From Plecoglossus altivelis (lineage: Eukaryota; Chordata; Actinopteri; Osmeriformes; Plecoglossidae), in assembly GCA_036571765.1 (NCBI GenBank), contig BROE01000022.1, positions 7,676,575-7,740,574 on the forward strand: a stretch of 64,000 nucleotides of DNA. The letters run 5' to 3'. Below are positions 1-12,800 of the stretch, in pieces; position 1 is the first letter of the stretch; every line of letters starts with the position of its first letter. The notes under the pieces are model-generated. The model saw only the letters and a program-made list of their open reading frames with translations. It was not told the origin of the DNA and searched no databases. The position numbers were made by a program, and so were the translations under genes.

Positions 1-663
1 TTAATCTGACTTTGTTCACAGAATGACTCATTGATGAAGCTCTTCACCCACCAGTTGTCCTCAGCAGTACTTGGACTCACCCATCAATCCTCCCCATTCA
101 ATGCTTCTGTATTCAAAGTGCGATGCTGGCTCTGGATATGGTAACCATGCACACTGACTCTCAGAAATAACACAGCACAGTATATGCTTGTGTGTGTGTG
201 TGTGTATGGGGGGTCTGTGTATGTGCGTGTCTCAGTATGTATGGCATGGTAATACTGTTGAAATCCTGTTGGGATCCTCAAATGTCAAAACATGGATTTC
301 AGCATGTAAATGTGTCACAGCCAAAAGGGGTCTTACAGCTCTCTGCTCCGAGAGCCTCAGCTAGGTTGGCTGGCGGCAGAATGGCAGGCTGATTGAAGGG
401 TTAATGTTCTTCTACGTCAATGGAGTAATTGGAGCAGTAATTGGGCTTCGTTAGGCGAGCTCTCTCAGAAGAGGGGGCTGTATGCAACCAGTGCCTGTGA
501 CTACCCGTCAGACTGTAATTGTCACTTAGACCACCAAGGGCACAGCCATGGATTTACACTCATGCTAATTTTCACTACATGTAACATTCAGCCAATCAAA
601 CTGTTGTAAAATGCTATATCTTTTTCACTTTCCATTTTGTTTCATGATCTCCTCCTCTGTGTG

Positions 664-667
<4 letters not shown>

Positions 668-712
<45 letters not shown>

Positions 713-750
713 ATGTGAATGTTTCAGTGTGTGTGTGTGTGTGAATGTTT

Positions 751-804
<54 letters not shown>
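668..804. repeat. Compound (GT)n microsatellite
   Basis: Three GT runs are separated by two copies of an interruption, GTGAATGTTTCA, so a segment of the array has itself been duplicated. Confidence 0.95.
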
Positions 805-808
<4 letters not shown>

Positions 809-1856
809 AGACAAAAAACCTCATCTGGAGGCGTTAGCTTGGCATATTGTGTAGTGAGGACCTTCAGATTCCCGCCCAGGTTCAGCCCAGGGCAACCAGC
901 TGGGTAATTATACTGCCAAACTGACACAGCACTCACCCACTCTCGGCCCCCAAGACAGCACCCATGGTATCCGACCACTGTGTTCCCTGTCTGTTTTTAG
1001 AAACAAATATTCAGGGACAAACTTTGCATAGAGACCAGCCTGTTGAATTTTAATTGCGTAAGTATGTCCATATGTCAGTAAGGAATTGCCTCCTGTAAGA
1101 AGGTATATACACACACACACACACAGACACACACTGATATTCAGACTCACACATGAGAAACATCTAAGCAGCATTTGATGCACTTTCCGTGTCATAAACC
1201 TCTTCCACCTCTCTCGCTACCTTTCAACAATACAGCCTGCGGAGTCTTCAAAGGCACTTTGATTATCAAGCAAGCCATTAACCATAGTCACTAACACACA
1301 CACACACACAATTTGTATTAGCGCATCATACCTCACGAGATACTGTTTACTCCCCAGCCAACAACCCACCTGAGAAAATAAACGCACATGGGAGTGTGTG
1401 TGTGTGTGTGTGTGTGTGTTCAGCCTTCCAGGAAGAATTCATCCGAAAAGCCTCTCCAATTACTAAACATGACTGCTTTTTAAATATTGTTTCAATACTG
1501 TGGGACTACAAGAAGTGATTCCCCTGTGTAGTTATATACTCAACTGTCAGTGTGATTGACCGGATCAGACTAATTGTGTTGTGTGTGTGTGTGCGTTACA
1601 CCTACTCATGCCTACTCAGTTCAGCGAACGAACGCAGATGATGGCAAACCCTGTCATATCTAATAGCAGAGTTATCAATCATTTGCTTAGATTCCTCCCA
1701 GCATCAGTATGAATGGCAGCAGGTATTTAGTGTAGTTCACCAGCCAGATGGATAGAGATAGAGAGGCTCTCTCTGCCTGTCTCTGCCTGCTGGGCTTCTA
1801 CAACCAAGATCACATCAGTCACACCCAGACAGTGGATGCCATCTGCCCCATGCCTC

Positions 1857-1902
1857 AGGTCCCTGGCCCCTGGCCCCTGGCTCCTGGCCCCTGGCCCCTG
1901 GC
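1857..1902. repeat. 7-bp minisatellite (CCTGGCC)n
   Basis: About six tandem copies of a CCTGGCC-like heptamer with one variant (CTCCTGG). Confidence 0.85.
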
Positions 1903-2080
1903 ATCAGACTGGGGGCCATGTGGCAGATCCACAGCCAGACCTGCCATGTTCAGGTTGGCACAAGTCCCCGCTGCAAGGCATGGAGAGACATCAAGACACA
2001 GTGCTTGGCCTTCGTCTGCTTTTTTCTTTCCTGCCTCTCTGCCGGTTATCCCCAGGCATGTCTGCATGTGAAAATACTTG

Positions 2081-2105
2081 TATATATATATATATATATA
2101 TATAT
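2081..2105. repeat. (TA)n microsatellite
   Basis: Twelve or so TA dinucleotides in a row. Confidence 0.95.
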
Positions 2106-3155
2106 TTGTCCATGTCTTTTCCTCATCCTTTTAATCCTTGTAATATTTATCCTGATGACTTTTGGATGTGTGTCCTGCCAGTCTGTCAAGGGAGGTTAAG
2201 ACCAAATACTGACTGGAAGACCTAATGCTCACTTAGTTGTCAATATGCGCACCCCAGCTAGACTACTGATTTGTGTAACCAAAGCACACACACACACGTA
2301 AACACACACGTAAACACACATGTAAACACACACAGCGCAGCCCATTGGTTCTAGTTCCAGCGTCAGGCGTTTTGGATTATTCATGGAGGCCTTGCCTTTG
2401 TGATGCCCTGCGGCTTGTTCGTCAGACAGATCTCGTTCCCAGCTTCTTATAAGCCTTAACACAGCCAGTTGAGTAAACATCTTCCTTTAAAACTTTGCAA
2501 CATCCTGTCAGCAAATGTTTCTGTAGCGGAGCTCCGGTTTAACATTTTGGTCAAATGTATTGTTAAGTGCAAGGAAAAATACAGCCTGCACAATGTTCCG
2601 GACATCGTACATGGCTTGAAATTCATTCATAAGACTAGGGTTAGTAGGTTTGCCTCATTTTCACAAATAATTTGAGCTGATTTGACATTCTTGCCGTCCA
2701 AAGATTTGGAGGTTGCATGGTCCAGACCTCTGAGCTGTGTGCTGTTTGTTTCAGTCTCTACCACACCATTCCTCCCATCCATAGTGCTTCCCCAACCCAT
2801 GGATCAATCATGCCCTGCTCCTGGCCATTTGCTCCTTCGTATCATTCATCCAAGAGCAGAGCTAAGCCAGAGAGCATTTTGCTGATATAACCTGGAGTGA
2901 TTCTCTGGGCAGTGCATTGTGGGGGTCTCTGGAGGATAGCTGCAGAGCCTCAGAGCTCCAGAGCCAGTGGTTCAATTCCTCTGTGTACAATTGGTTATGG
3001 CGTTTCCCTTAGGTGAGCGGACGTAGTCTAGAGGAGGAAGTAAAAGATGAGTGGAATGTGAAAATAAAGCGGCCTCCCATCTAATCTATCACACAAAGCC
3101 TGCATGTTATATTGTTGTACGGCTTTGACATAGCCAGCAGAGACATGTTTGTGTG

Positions 3156-3219
3156 GCCACATCTAATGCATGCCACATCTAATGCATGCCACATCTAATG
3201 CATGCCACATCTAATGCAT
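3156..3219. repeat. Perfect 16-bp tandem repeat, 4 copies
   Basis: The unit GCCACATCTAATGCAT is repeated four times head to tail with no mismatch, so the expansion is recent. Confidence 0.97.
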
Positions 3220-3584
3220 GTGAGAGAGGGCGAATGAAAGATAGAGCAAGGGTAGAATGAAAGTGTGTGCATGTAGCAAGGCGGCTGTCAGAGGTTGTTA
3301 ATTGGCGGCTCAAGGGTCGGAGACAAAGACCGAGGTGGGGATGAAAGTTGAATGGACGTGAAACGGAAACTGGCAAGATGCAGGAGGGGGAAATGGAGAG
3401 AGGAGAGAGACAAGGAAAAAAAGAGAGGAGAGAGAGAGAAGTAAGAAAAAGAGAGGACAGAGAGGAGAGAGACAAGGAAGAAAAAGAGAAGGAGTAGCGG
3501 GAAAGGATTGAGGAGCCACTGACTGTATGTGATTAAAATCCCCCTACAGCGAGCTAGCTACTCCACAGCCGTACAGGCTCACAC

Positions 3585-3696
3585 AAACACACACACACAC
3601 ACACATATATACTCATGCACACACACTTGGACTAGACACACATACTCACACACAGGTGCCTGAGTACACACACACAGACACACACACACACACACA

Positions 3697-3729
<33 letters not shown>
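3585..3729. repeat. Interrupted (CA)n microsatellite
   Basis: CA-rich tract with scattered GA, TA and GG interruptions; the longest uninterrupted CA run is near its right end. Confidence 0.9.
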
Positions 3730-3732
<3 letters not shown>

Positions 3733-4089
3733 ATGGAATAAAACTCAAAGGTCCACCTTCTTAAATACAGCGTCAAAGGCTTGCTTATGGAGGCAGAAAT
3801 ATTAACCAAGATCTGTAGCTCACTGATAATGATGCTAGCAGTCAAAAGCTCCATGGCTAAGGATTAGTTAAAAATTCATTACAAAAGAGGAGGCATTATT
3901 AAAAATGCAGCCCTTGTATTAAATGCATACTTTATATGGCTTGTTGCTAACAGAGATGTAATAAGAGCCAGTGGGTGTTTGTAATGTTGAACAGCCTTTT
4001 ACAAACAGCAAAACGGAGCCTACTTAAACTGATTGCACAAGGAATTATTGCGGTATGCTAAGGAGAGGGTTTTGATATAACCAATCCTC

Positions 4090-4133
4090 CACGGATTCAC
4101 GGGCCAGCAAAGACGTTTCTACGTGAATCCGTG
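4090..4133. repeat. Perfect inverted repeat, 12-bp arms and 20-bp loop
   Basis: CACGGATTCACG at 4090-4101 is the exact reverse complement of CGTGAATCCGTG at 4122-4133. The 20-bp loop contains CAGCAAAGACG, which recurs next to a second hairpin at 4222-4261. Confidence 0.9.
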
Positions 4134-4221
4134 CATTCTGCGAACCTTGTGTCAGGTCCAAGAAGGATAGAGATGTAACATGGGCATTGCCTTAATATTG
4201 TTTTGACAGCAAAGACGTCAA

Positions 4222-4261
4222 GTCAGGTCGTAAAATGCATCTTTGTAATTCACGACCTGAC
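4222..4261. repeat. Perfect inverted repeat, 10-bp arms and 20-bp loop
   Basis: GTCAGGTCGT at 4222-4231 pairs with ACGACCTGAC at 4252-4261. The loop is again 20 bp, and CAGCAAAGACGT lies just 5' of the stem. Confidence 0.85.
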
Positions 4262-4788
4262 CTCCGCGTTACTCGATCTCGCCCCTTCAATCATTCAGTC
4301 AACTATGTTCTGCCCAGAGCGCGAGCAGCCTGCTCTGTTTACAATCTGATGAGACTGACTCCTGTGCTTTCTCATTCACATTCACAGATATTGACTTTCG
4401 TCCAGGGCCTTGCTTGGGGGGAGGAGGGGGGGGGTGGGCGCAGGTTGAAGGGGGAGAACGGGGGGAGAGGGATGGGGGGGATAGGCGCAGGGTGAAGGGG
4501 GAGGGCGGAGGGAGAGGGGGGATGGGCCCAGGGTGAAAGCCATATGGTGCCTCCCTATGGCTGCTTCCAGAGCTCCAGCGTCTGGTCTCCATAGCACAAA
4601 TGAGCCAAAGGCTCTGGTCCCAGCGTGAGGTCAGGCTGGACCCAACCCACATCCTGTTGGGACTCCACTTTCCTGTCCCTTACCACTAACAGTGAGAGAC
4701 TAGACTCTCGTTAAAAATAGGCTCCGTGGCAATGAGAGGAGAGAAAGGAGAGTGAGAGAGAGGACAGGGAAAAATATTGAGAGAGGGA

Positions 4789-4794
<6 letters not shown>

Positions 4795-4846
<52 letters not shown>
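4795..4846. repeat. (GA)n microsatellite
   Basis: Long uninterrupted GA run followed by GA-rich sequence to about 4865. Confidence 0.95.
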
Positions 4847-4853
<7 letters not shown>

Positions 4854-7279
4854 CGAGAGAGAGAGCAAGGGGGAGCTAGAGCAGAAAAGAGCATCACAGA
4901 ACAGGTTAGAACGACATCAAATAGTCTAGTGTGTCAACGTCTGATGTGTGTAATGAGCGAGAGGAGCAGAAGGGCACTGTGTCGTAGAAAGTGATAGAGA
5001 GTGCAAGAGAGAGAGCCAGAGAGAGAGAGAGAGAGAGAGAGAGCAAGGGAGAGACAAACACGAAGGCAAAGCGATTTAGAATGAGAAAGAGACCTGGACA
5101 CGATCACCACGTGGCTGGTTTAACTTGGGAACTGTATCCAGGCAACAGCAACTAAGAAAAAAAGTGATCAAAGCAAATAAGTGTGTAGTGGTTGTTAAGT
5201 AAGGTGTCTGTGTTCACCAGCCATGCTACAAAGAGCATAGTATCGACAGACATCAACAGCAGTTTCAGTGATATCCAAATTACTACATGGGCGAGTCTGT
5301 ACATTACTGTGTCTCTTGATTAACACTAGCATAGACCATCACTAATGCCATTGTGGTCCAACATTTGCTGCAAAAGACTTGTGGTCGTTGCTAGTTGGAG
5401 ATTCAAAGGTTTCCAGGCCAACTGGCTGGAGAGCTGCCAGTCATTTAGAGAATGAACTAAAGCGACTTCACCTGACAAAGAGGAGGAGGAGGTCAGAAGG
5501 AAGCTGAACTATTTCTGACAGGAAGCCAATAATTGAGTCAAACCATCATGGATTTACTGATTGGCTGATAGCAGTTAGAAAAGAATGTATTTGACATAGG
5601 TTTTTAACTCTATTTCTGTCTTAACCATGCACACACACACACACACACTCAAAAACGCCTTTCCTTTTTTTATTCTCTCAAACACATGCACACTCTCTTT
5701 CCATCATTCTCGCCCGCTCTCTGTCTTCGTCCCTCTTTCTGTTTATTCTAAACACGCGCGCACGCGCACACACGGACAAACACACGCACACACACACACG
5801 CACACACACACAGACACACACGCGCACACACTGAAACCTGTTGGCTGTTCTGCTCTCTCCAGGCCTGTGCCGTTGTATTGATGACCATCTGGCTGCTCTC
5901 CAGAGAGCCTGTTCAATGATGCCCCAGGGGCTATACTGCCTTGGCTAGCTGATGTCCCTGACACCCAGGAAGGGAGCAGGGAGGGAGGAGACTGTAACTA
6001 GTTTACGAGAAGGGAGGCGGCCTGCTCTCTTCCCCACACAGCGTCCTGCTTTCTTCATCTGGATCTCCGTGGTCTGTTCCTTTTAGTATTCTCCCTTCTA
6101 TGTCCACCCTGACGGGTTACACTCATGTAAATGTAGATTCGTACAAAACACACACAGAAGCACATGCTCTTCCCACACATGCACACCATTGACACACATG
6201 TAGGTATCCTGTTCATGGTCCTGTTTCAGTGATTTGATTACTCCCCCCACCCCACCCCCCACCCACCTCTCCACACTTCATTATAGCTCTCAAATCAACA
6301 GAGAGTTGCTATAGACATCTACATAACACACTCTCCACCGGGCTATTAGCCTGTGATATATTCCACCAAGGACTCCCTCGGGATTCCTCCATCCCACAGA
6401 TCAATGTGGATGCTGGGGCACAAAGCAATAAATACTTCTTGACAACATTCTGTCCTTCATCTTTACAGCCCCTGGGCTCGAACGGAACACACGCTCGCAC
6501 ATACTCGCGCAAAGACCCTCCCGCTTCCACGCGCGTGTACGTCCATTTTCGATGTCCTCGCTCCAGCTAGTTCGAACCGCTCTACTGGATAACCTTTCAA
6601 AACAAGGCAAGGTTCTAATTGTGGCATGTTCGTGCCGGTGTAAATGGGACGAACGCAACGTTGACAGTTGTCGGTTGAGGGACAGCGCTAAGAGGAGCCC
6701 TTCCTCAATGACTGACTGACAGACATTTCGATTGTGACTGTATCGTTCTCTCCACCTCTTCCTGTCATGCTGTCTGTCTCTCTCTCTCTCTCTCTCTCTG
6801 TCTAGGCCTGTTTCTAATTTTGTTTGGCAGTCTGTCCAGAACTCACATCCCATTCTAATGAGTATCAGGGCATTTCCCATCTGTTGAAGTGGCTCATTAG
6901 ACAGGTAGAACGCCAGCTCGTGCTAGCGGGGATACACACCACATTCATCATTACTTGTCAAATACGCTACAATTAGGAGATCCATGATCTAGATCGGATG
7001 ATGAACAGGCAGAGTTTGACTGCTAGCAAAGAGGCAGAGTGGGAACACACTAGCTGGACCTCATGTTTTACAGAGCATCTGTTCTTAATTCACCTTCTGG
7101 GGTTTGTTGTCTGAGCCGAGATGGCTTCTGCTGACGAAGGTATAACATGTCTGAGTCTATCTTTCCTTTGTGTTGAGTCATCTGGTTGAGGGTGAACTAT
7201 TGAATTCCTCTCTTCCTGGCTTGTTTCACTATGGAAAATGTTGTGAACGTGTCTCACTGGATCCTTTTACCCTCCCTGT

Positions 7280-7320
7280 CTTCCCTCCCTCCCTCCCTCC
7301 CTCTCTCTCTCTCTCTCTCT

Positions 7321-7353
<33 letters not shown>

Positions 7354-7356
7354 CTG
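7280..7356. repeat. (CCCT)n/(CT)n tract forming the polypyrimidine tract of kcnh3 exon 2
   Basis: CCCT-type and CT runs lead directly into the acceptor CTGCAG before 7360, so a length-variable microsatellite serves as the polypyrimidine tract. Confidence 0.9.
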
Positions 7357-7359
7357 CAG

Positions 7360-9806
7360 ACAGCAACTTTGTGCTTGGGAACGCCCAGGTCCAGTCCCTT
7401 TACCCAATTGTGTACTGCTCCGATGGCTTCTGCGAGCTGACTGGCTACGCGCGCGCTGAGCTCATGCAGAAGAGCTGCGCGTGTCACTTCCTGTACGGGC
7501 CGGAGACCAGCGACCGTCTGACAGCCCAGATCCAGGGGGCTCTTGATGACAGGAGAGAGTTCAAGACCGAGCTGGTCTTCTACAAGAAAGGAGGTGAGAC
7601 ACTTAGACGTCCAATCTGTGTCTGTGTGTTCGTGTGTGTACGAGCGTGCGCGTGCGTTTGTGCTGGCAGATGTCTGTCTGTCTGTGTGTGTTGACGTGTA
7701 CATGCATAGCGGTGTTTATCTGGCAAGTGTAGAGGTCAGGATCAGCTTATAGAAGAGTTGTCTTAAAGCATGAAAGAGAGACGTACCCCAGTGAGGAAAG
7801 AGGGAGGAGAGAGGAGGTAGGGGCCTGGCACTGCTGAAGCCTGCTGGGAGGAGATATGAGACTCTACCAAAGACTAACAGAATATGGCTTCTCGTCACTC
7901 AGGGGCAGCCTTCGACAGACATAATTAAACAGTTGTTTCATGTTTTATTGGCTCCGTATAAGCACGCATTAGCATTTTACAGCCCTCTGGGCTCGGGGAA
8001 AAAACGCTTAACACATTTGCATGAAGTTTGTTTCCCGACTTTAGTTCTCATCTCCCATCTTCATCGGCAGACGTTGAGTTTCGATTTTTCGTGAATTCAT
8101 TTCCGCTTTACTCTCACAACAGGATCGCCAACAGATATTGTCCATTTGATTTGCAGAAAGTGGTCATATGTCAACACCATCCAACATGTCATACAGATGT
8201 AACATGAACAGGAAAGTACTAAATATCCCTCCTCTAAAACCAACATCTGCCCACAGGCATATGTTCTCAGTGGCCAGATTACATTAAGGGGAAACAGAGA
8301 TGTATGAGGTGCCCATGAATGTCCACGTGAAACAACAGTCCCAGCCTTCTGTGTGTCTGTGCTGTGGGCCCCAAACAATACAGTATGCAGGAGGTGAGGT
8401 GAGGTGAGTGCAGGGCAGAGGAAGGGAGGGGTGAAGGGAAGGAGGAGGGGAAGGGTGAAGGGAAGAGAAGGAGGAAGGGGGGGGTGAAGGGAAGAGAAGA
8501 AGGGAGGGGTAAAGGGAAGGGAAGTAGGAAGGGAGGGGTGAAGGGAAGAGAAGGAGGAGGGGAGGGGTGAAGGGAAGGGAATGGAATGGAAGGAGGAAGG
8601 GAGAGGTCTCCTTCCATGACACTGTTATAGGAAGTTGCTAGATGCTGTTGTGTTTTAGCAGTCAAACCTAGTGAATTCAATCAAGTAGATGCTTGCATGT
8701 GAAGTATGGTTGATCCCGCTGTTAATAAACAAAGCATGTACACAGTGTCCTGTGAGTTGTGTCGGCCTAGTATGTGAATTATAAATGTATTTGTTATACG
8801 TTGTGTCATATGGTGCACAGGCTGGTTTGCAGTTCAGGCACGGACAGAGGAAGATTCAAAGAGAATTCTTCCTGATGCCTCTCTCTCCTGGGGATAGGCT
8901 GTCTATAGAAACACATCAGTTTACTTATGAATGAACATCAGAACTTAATCCAGAATGTTCTGTCGGTACGCTGAAGTTGCAACTTTATGTCCTTAGCAGT
9001 CACATACTAAGATATACTGTACATCCACGCATTCACATATATACAGATACATGTGCTTAGAGTTTAGGAGTTTTATTTTGAAGATGATTCCAGATGCGTC
9101 AGATTTGGTCAATCTGGATATGTCATGTTGAGGAGGGATATTGACTTCAAGTGTTTTAATGTATACACAACTCCCTATATCCAGCCATCTGCTGTTTTCC
9201 ATAGATATGCCTGAAGACAGCCTAAATGGGGATAACATACAGCTGAGGTCCGAGCATGCATTTCAACCATAGCCATGCACCATAGTAGATATACCCTAGC
9301 CATGCACCATAGTATATAGACCCTAGCCATGCACCATAGTATATATACCCTAACCATGCACCATAGTATATATACCCTAGCCATGCACCATAGTATATAG
9401 ACCCTAACCATGCACTATAGTATATATATACCCCAGCCATGCACCATAGTATATATACCCTAACCATGCACTATAGTATATATATACCCCAGCCATGCAC
9501 CATAGTATATAGACCCTAACCATGCACCATAGTATATATACCCTAACCATAGTATATAGTTTATGAGCACCCGGGTACTCATAAATACTGTACATTACAG
9601 TGGCGGGTTTAATGCAGGAAGCTTAGTTATGCTTGAGACCTCTATTGACTTGTTTTGCTGGTCTGCTAGCTGCCAGCACCTAGGTCATTACGCTTTCTAA
9701 ACGGCTAAAGCCCAGACAGTATTAAAAAGCTTTTATTCAATAAGAGGCACTTTCTTCTTCCTCTGTTATACTTGAAATAGCAAGGTCTAACAGCAGGGCT
9801 CTGGGC

Positions 9807-9866
<60 letters not shown>

Positions 9867-12800
9867 TTTTATTATTTCCCTCATGCATGACTGCACGGGT
9901 TATTTCCCTAAAATGACATTTAATGAGAGACCGGTGACCCGTGAATTGCCTTGAACAGCACATACATAAGACTAAGGTTAGGGTCGGGTTCAGGCAGAAC
10001 TGAGGGGAGATTACTTTTACCTCAGGCTGAAAGACTTCATTACCCAGGAGACCTCACAGGCCATGCTCCTACACCTGTGCTCTCCTGAATATCAGATGGT
10101 TTGAGGGTGATGCGTGCAACACCAGCGCTGTTTGATCACCTCAGAGACCAAAAAAAAAATCACATTTCGTGACTGTCAGTTGCTTTAGATGAAAATACTC
10201 AGTGTCATTTCAAACATAAACATGTGTTTATGAGAAATGCAGCTTTAGGAACATTAAGAAATGTAGCTTTACTTTGCGGGATAATCCTTACTGATCACAA
10301 ATACTCAACACAGTAGGAGAATCACTAGACTGAAGACAATAACATCCCTTTTTATTCAACTCAGAAAAGTGAGAATTAAATCAGTTTTCAGTGGGTTTTT
10401 AGTATTCTACCACACTGCTGAAATGGATTTTGGACTTTTCTCATTGTACTCTGGGGCTTAGAGAGGGAAGCAGGGAGATGCCTATCAACACACCACAGGT
10501 GAGGATTTACAGGGAAATTGAATGTGCGCGTGTGTTTTGCGTGTGTTTGTTCATGTACGTCTTACGGATACGTGGGCATGTGACATTTCCATCTATCTCT
10601 TTCCTTTTATCTCCGCCTGCCTGCCAGGTACCCAGTTTTGGTGTCTGCTTGACATCGTCCCCATCAAGAATGAGAAGGGTGAGGTGGTTCTGTTCCTGGT
10701 GTCCCACAAAGACATCACCGACAACAAGAAGGACTCGGCCCAGGGCCCAGAGACAGGTCAGTCTGTTCGGGTACGATTCTGACATCCCCCCATCTCAGTT
10801 CAGCTGGTCTGGAGTCTGGCTCGTGAGACTCGTTCGCTGCTAAATGAAGACATCAGATGGCCTGGGGAAGGCTCAGGTGTCCAGGCAGGAGGACTCAACC
10901 ACATATTACGCTAAGACCCTTCAGTCTCCGACTCCAAATGACTTCTTAGCCTTAAACTCCTCTTAAAATGAAAGCAGATGGGCTCTGGGTGAGAGGATGT
11001 GAAGATAGAGAAATACAGAGGTGAAATTGAGGGGAAATCAAATGGAACCATTTTATACTGAGTGACCTGAGTTTAGAACTGTTCTAAACAGTGTTTTCTC
11101 CCAAGAGCATGTAGCTAGCTGATTGCAACCAACCTAACCCAAACAGTTTAGGCCGGCTGGCTGGCTCTTTCCTCTTTATACGCATACTTATCTCTCCAAT
11201 ATACATGATTGTGTTCAGCCTGAATGACTTCTGATTCAGTTTTAGCCTGGCTCCTCATGAGGCTATTATATTTTAAATAGAGCCTGCAGAATCCCTGTTA
11301 ACAGTACGCTACAGGATACAGAGCCAGTCAAACGGGCAAGAAAGAGAGGAGAGAAAGTGGGAGAGAGACATAAATAGAGAGCTGTTCATGTTTTCCGCTG
11401 TGATTTACTGTAGGGCCATAATGACTATAACCTTTAAAGAGCCTAATCACGATACAGGTGTTACTCTGTTCTGGTGAATTCCTGTTCTACACAGAGGGGG
11501 GGGGGGAAGAGGTGGAGCGAAGATAAACAATGGATATGGGAAGAAAGAAGGGTTGCTTTTGTTAAGCTTGGTCATTCTTTTCTGTGCAAATGTGATTGTG
11601 TAGTAACATAGAAGTCCATTTCAATACTATCTCTCTCTCCCTGTCTCCTTCCTTCCTGGCCTCTGGGTTGGCAGTGAGTCATACTTTCTATACCTTCTAG
11701 TCCTCACCTTTGATTCCCACCACTGAGATATTGCCTTGTTATCTGTAACGCTGAAGCCCAGACACACCTGGGGGAAGAGGTGCTGAAGGGGTGGGCGATG
11801 AGCAGAAGGACAGACAAGGAGGCATTCTTTATATTTCCAGTCTTTGCATGACTGCATTTGATCCATACGAGTGTCCGATTGAGCCATTTGAAATGCACAC
11901 TGGTTAGACAGTTTCAATTAGTTCCATTTCTCAGCCACCGCGGTCAGATCGAATTGAGTTACCGGGGTGTGCAGTATGATTCCATCATGAAGAGAGCAGG
12001 AATCAGACAACAGGATAGGAAAACTCATTTAGGGAGAGTGAAAGGGACACGTTGTCTTCAGTGGGAGATTGAGCTGAGTGAGGCAGCATTAGATCAAGTA
12101 TTTCCACATGCACTCCCGCCTGGTAGCATGCTACAAGCTAGGCTAACCCAGGCCCCCCTGTGTGTCCGCTCTCCCCCCAGATGAGGAGACCGGGCTGGAG
12201 GTGCACCAGGTCACTCGTCCCCCAGGCTTTAATGCCAACCGGAGGCGCAGCAGGGCCGTGCTTTACCACCTGTCTGGACACCTGCAGAAACAGGACAAGA
12301 GCAAACTCAAGCTCAACAATGTGAGCCTACATGTGTGTGTCTGGGTGTGTCTGGGTGTGTGTTTGTGGTACAGTGTTGTTCATTATACTTTCTCTCCCAT
12401 CCAGAACATGTTTGGGGAGAAGCCTCCCATCCCAGAGTACAAGGTGGCAGCCATTCAGAAGTCTCGTTTCATCCTCCTCCACTATGGAACATTCAAGGCT
12501 GGCTGGGATTGGCTGATCCTGCTGGCCACCTTCTACGTGGCGGTCACTGTGCCCTATAATGTTTGCTTCACTGTTTTGGGGGGGCGGGACGAGGGCAGCC
12601 CTGCCCCCAGGAACCCCCCCAGTGTCAGCGACATCCTGGTGGAGATCCTCTTCATGCTGGGTGAGGAGGACCAGAGAAATCCATTTGATTCTTGTTCCCT
12701 TTTGATTAGAACTTCCCTGTACATGTGCCTCTGTATTTCTACTGTCACTTCTTCATACATGTTATGAAAGGAAGAAAACTAGAGCGAGCCAACTTTGTAC

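Larger units (their letters stand above)
1..7359. other. Intron 1 or 5' flank of kcnh3; no exon seen
   Basis: I found no coding exon here on either strand. In particular, I could not find the expected first Kcnh3 coding exon, which in the family encodes a start followed by LLAPQNTFLDTIATRFDG. The stretch is dominated by CA/GT runs (about 668-804, 1393-1419, 3585-3729, 5760-5832), GA runs (about 4795-4846), an AT run (2081-2105), a G-rich tract (4417-4525) and short tandem repeats. Long open frames here are translations of these repeats. Confidence 0.7.
7594..10627 (+). other. kcnh3 intron 2
   Basis: This 3-kb intron holds no exon that I can support. It carries a purine-rich minisatellite, a 27-30-bp minisatellite and a long CA run, each listed separately. 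Confidence 0.8.

Noticed and set aside
669..978. Cys/Val-rich and His/Thr-rich open frames
   Set aside because: Translation of (GT)n and (CA)n microsatellites.
2930..2995. GGTTCAATTCC, a tRNA B-box-like sequence with some upstream pairing
   Set aside because: No convincing A box, anticodon arm or acceptor stem could be drawn; left as a possible SINE trace only.
3156..3219. Four exact direct repeats resembling a CRISPR array
   Set aside because: The copies are head to tail with no spacers, in a vertebrate intron; a simple tandem repeat.
1..7359. Search for Kcnh3 exon 1 (LLAPQNTFLDTIATRFDG-type coding sequence)
   Set aside because: Not found by eye on the plus strand; probably upstream of the window. 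A translated search with a teleost Kcnh3 N-terminus would decide.
7170..7694. 174-codon frame running through kcnh3 exon 2 with an upstream start
   Set aside because: Only 7360-7593 is coding. The upstream part is the CT tract and intron, and the downstream part is GT-rich intron after a GTGAGA donor.
9175..9595. Open minus-strand frames with repeated VYILWCM motifs
   Set aside because: They are translations of the 27-30-bp minisatellite; open frames occur because the unit length and sequence avoid stops, and there is no start context or splice structure.
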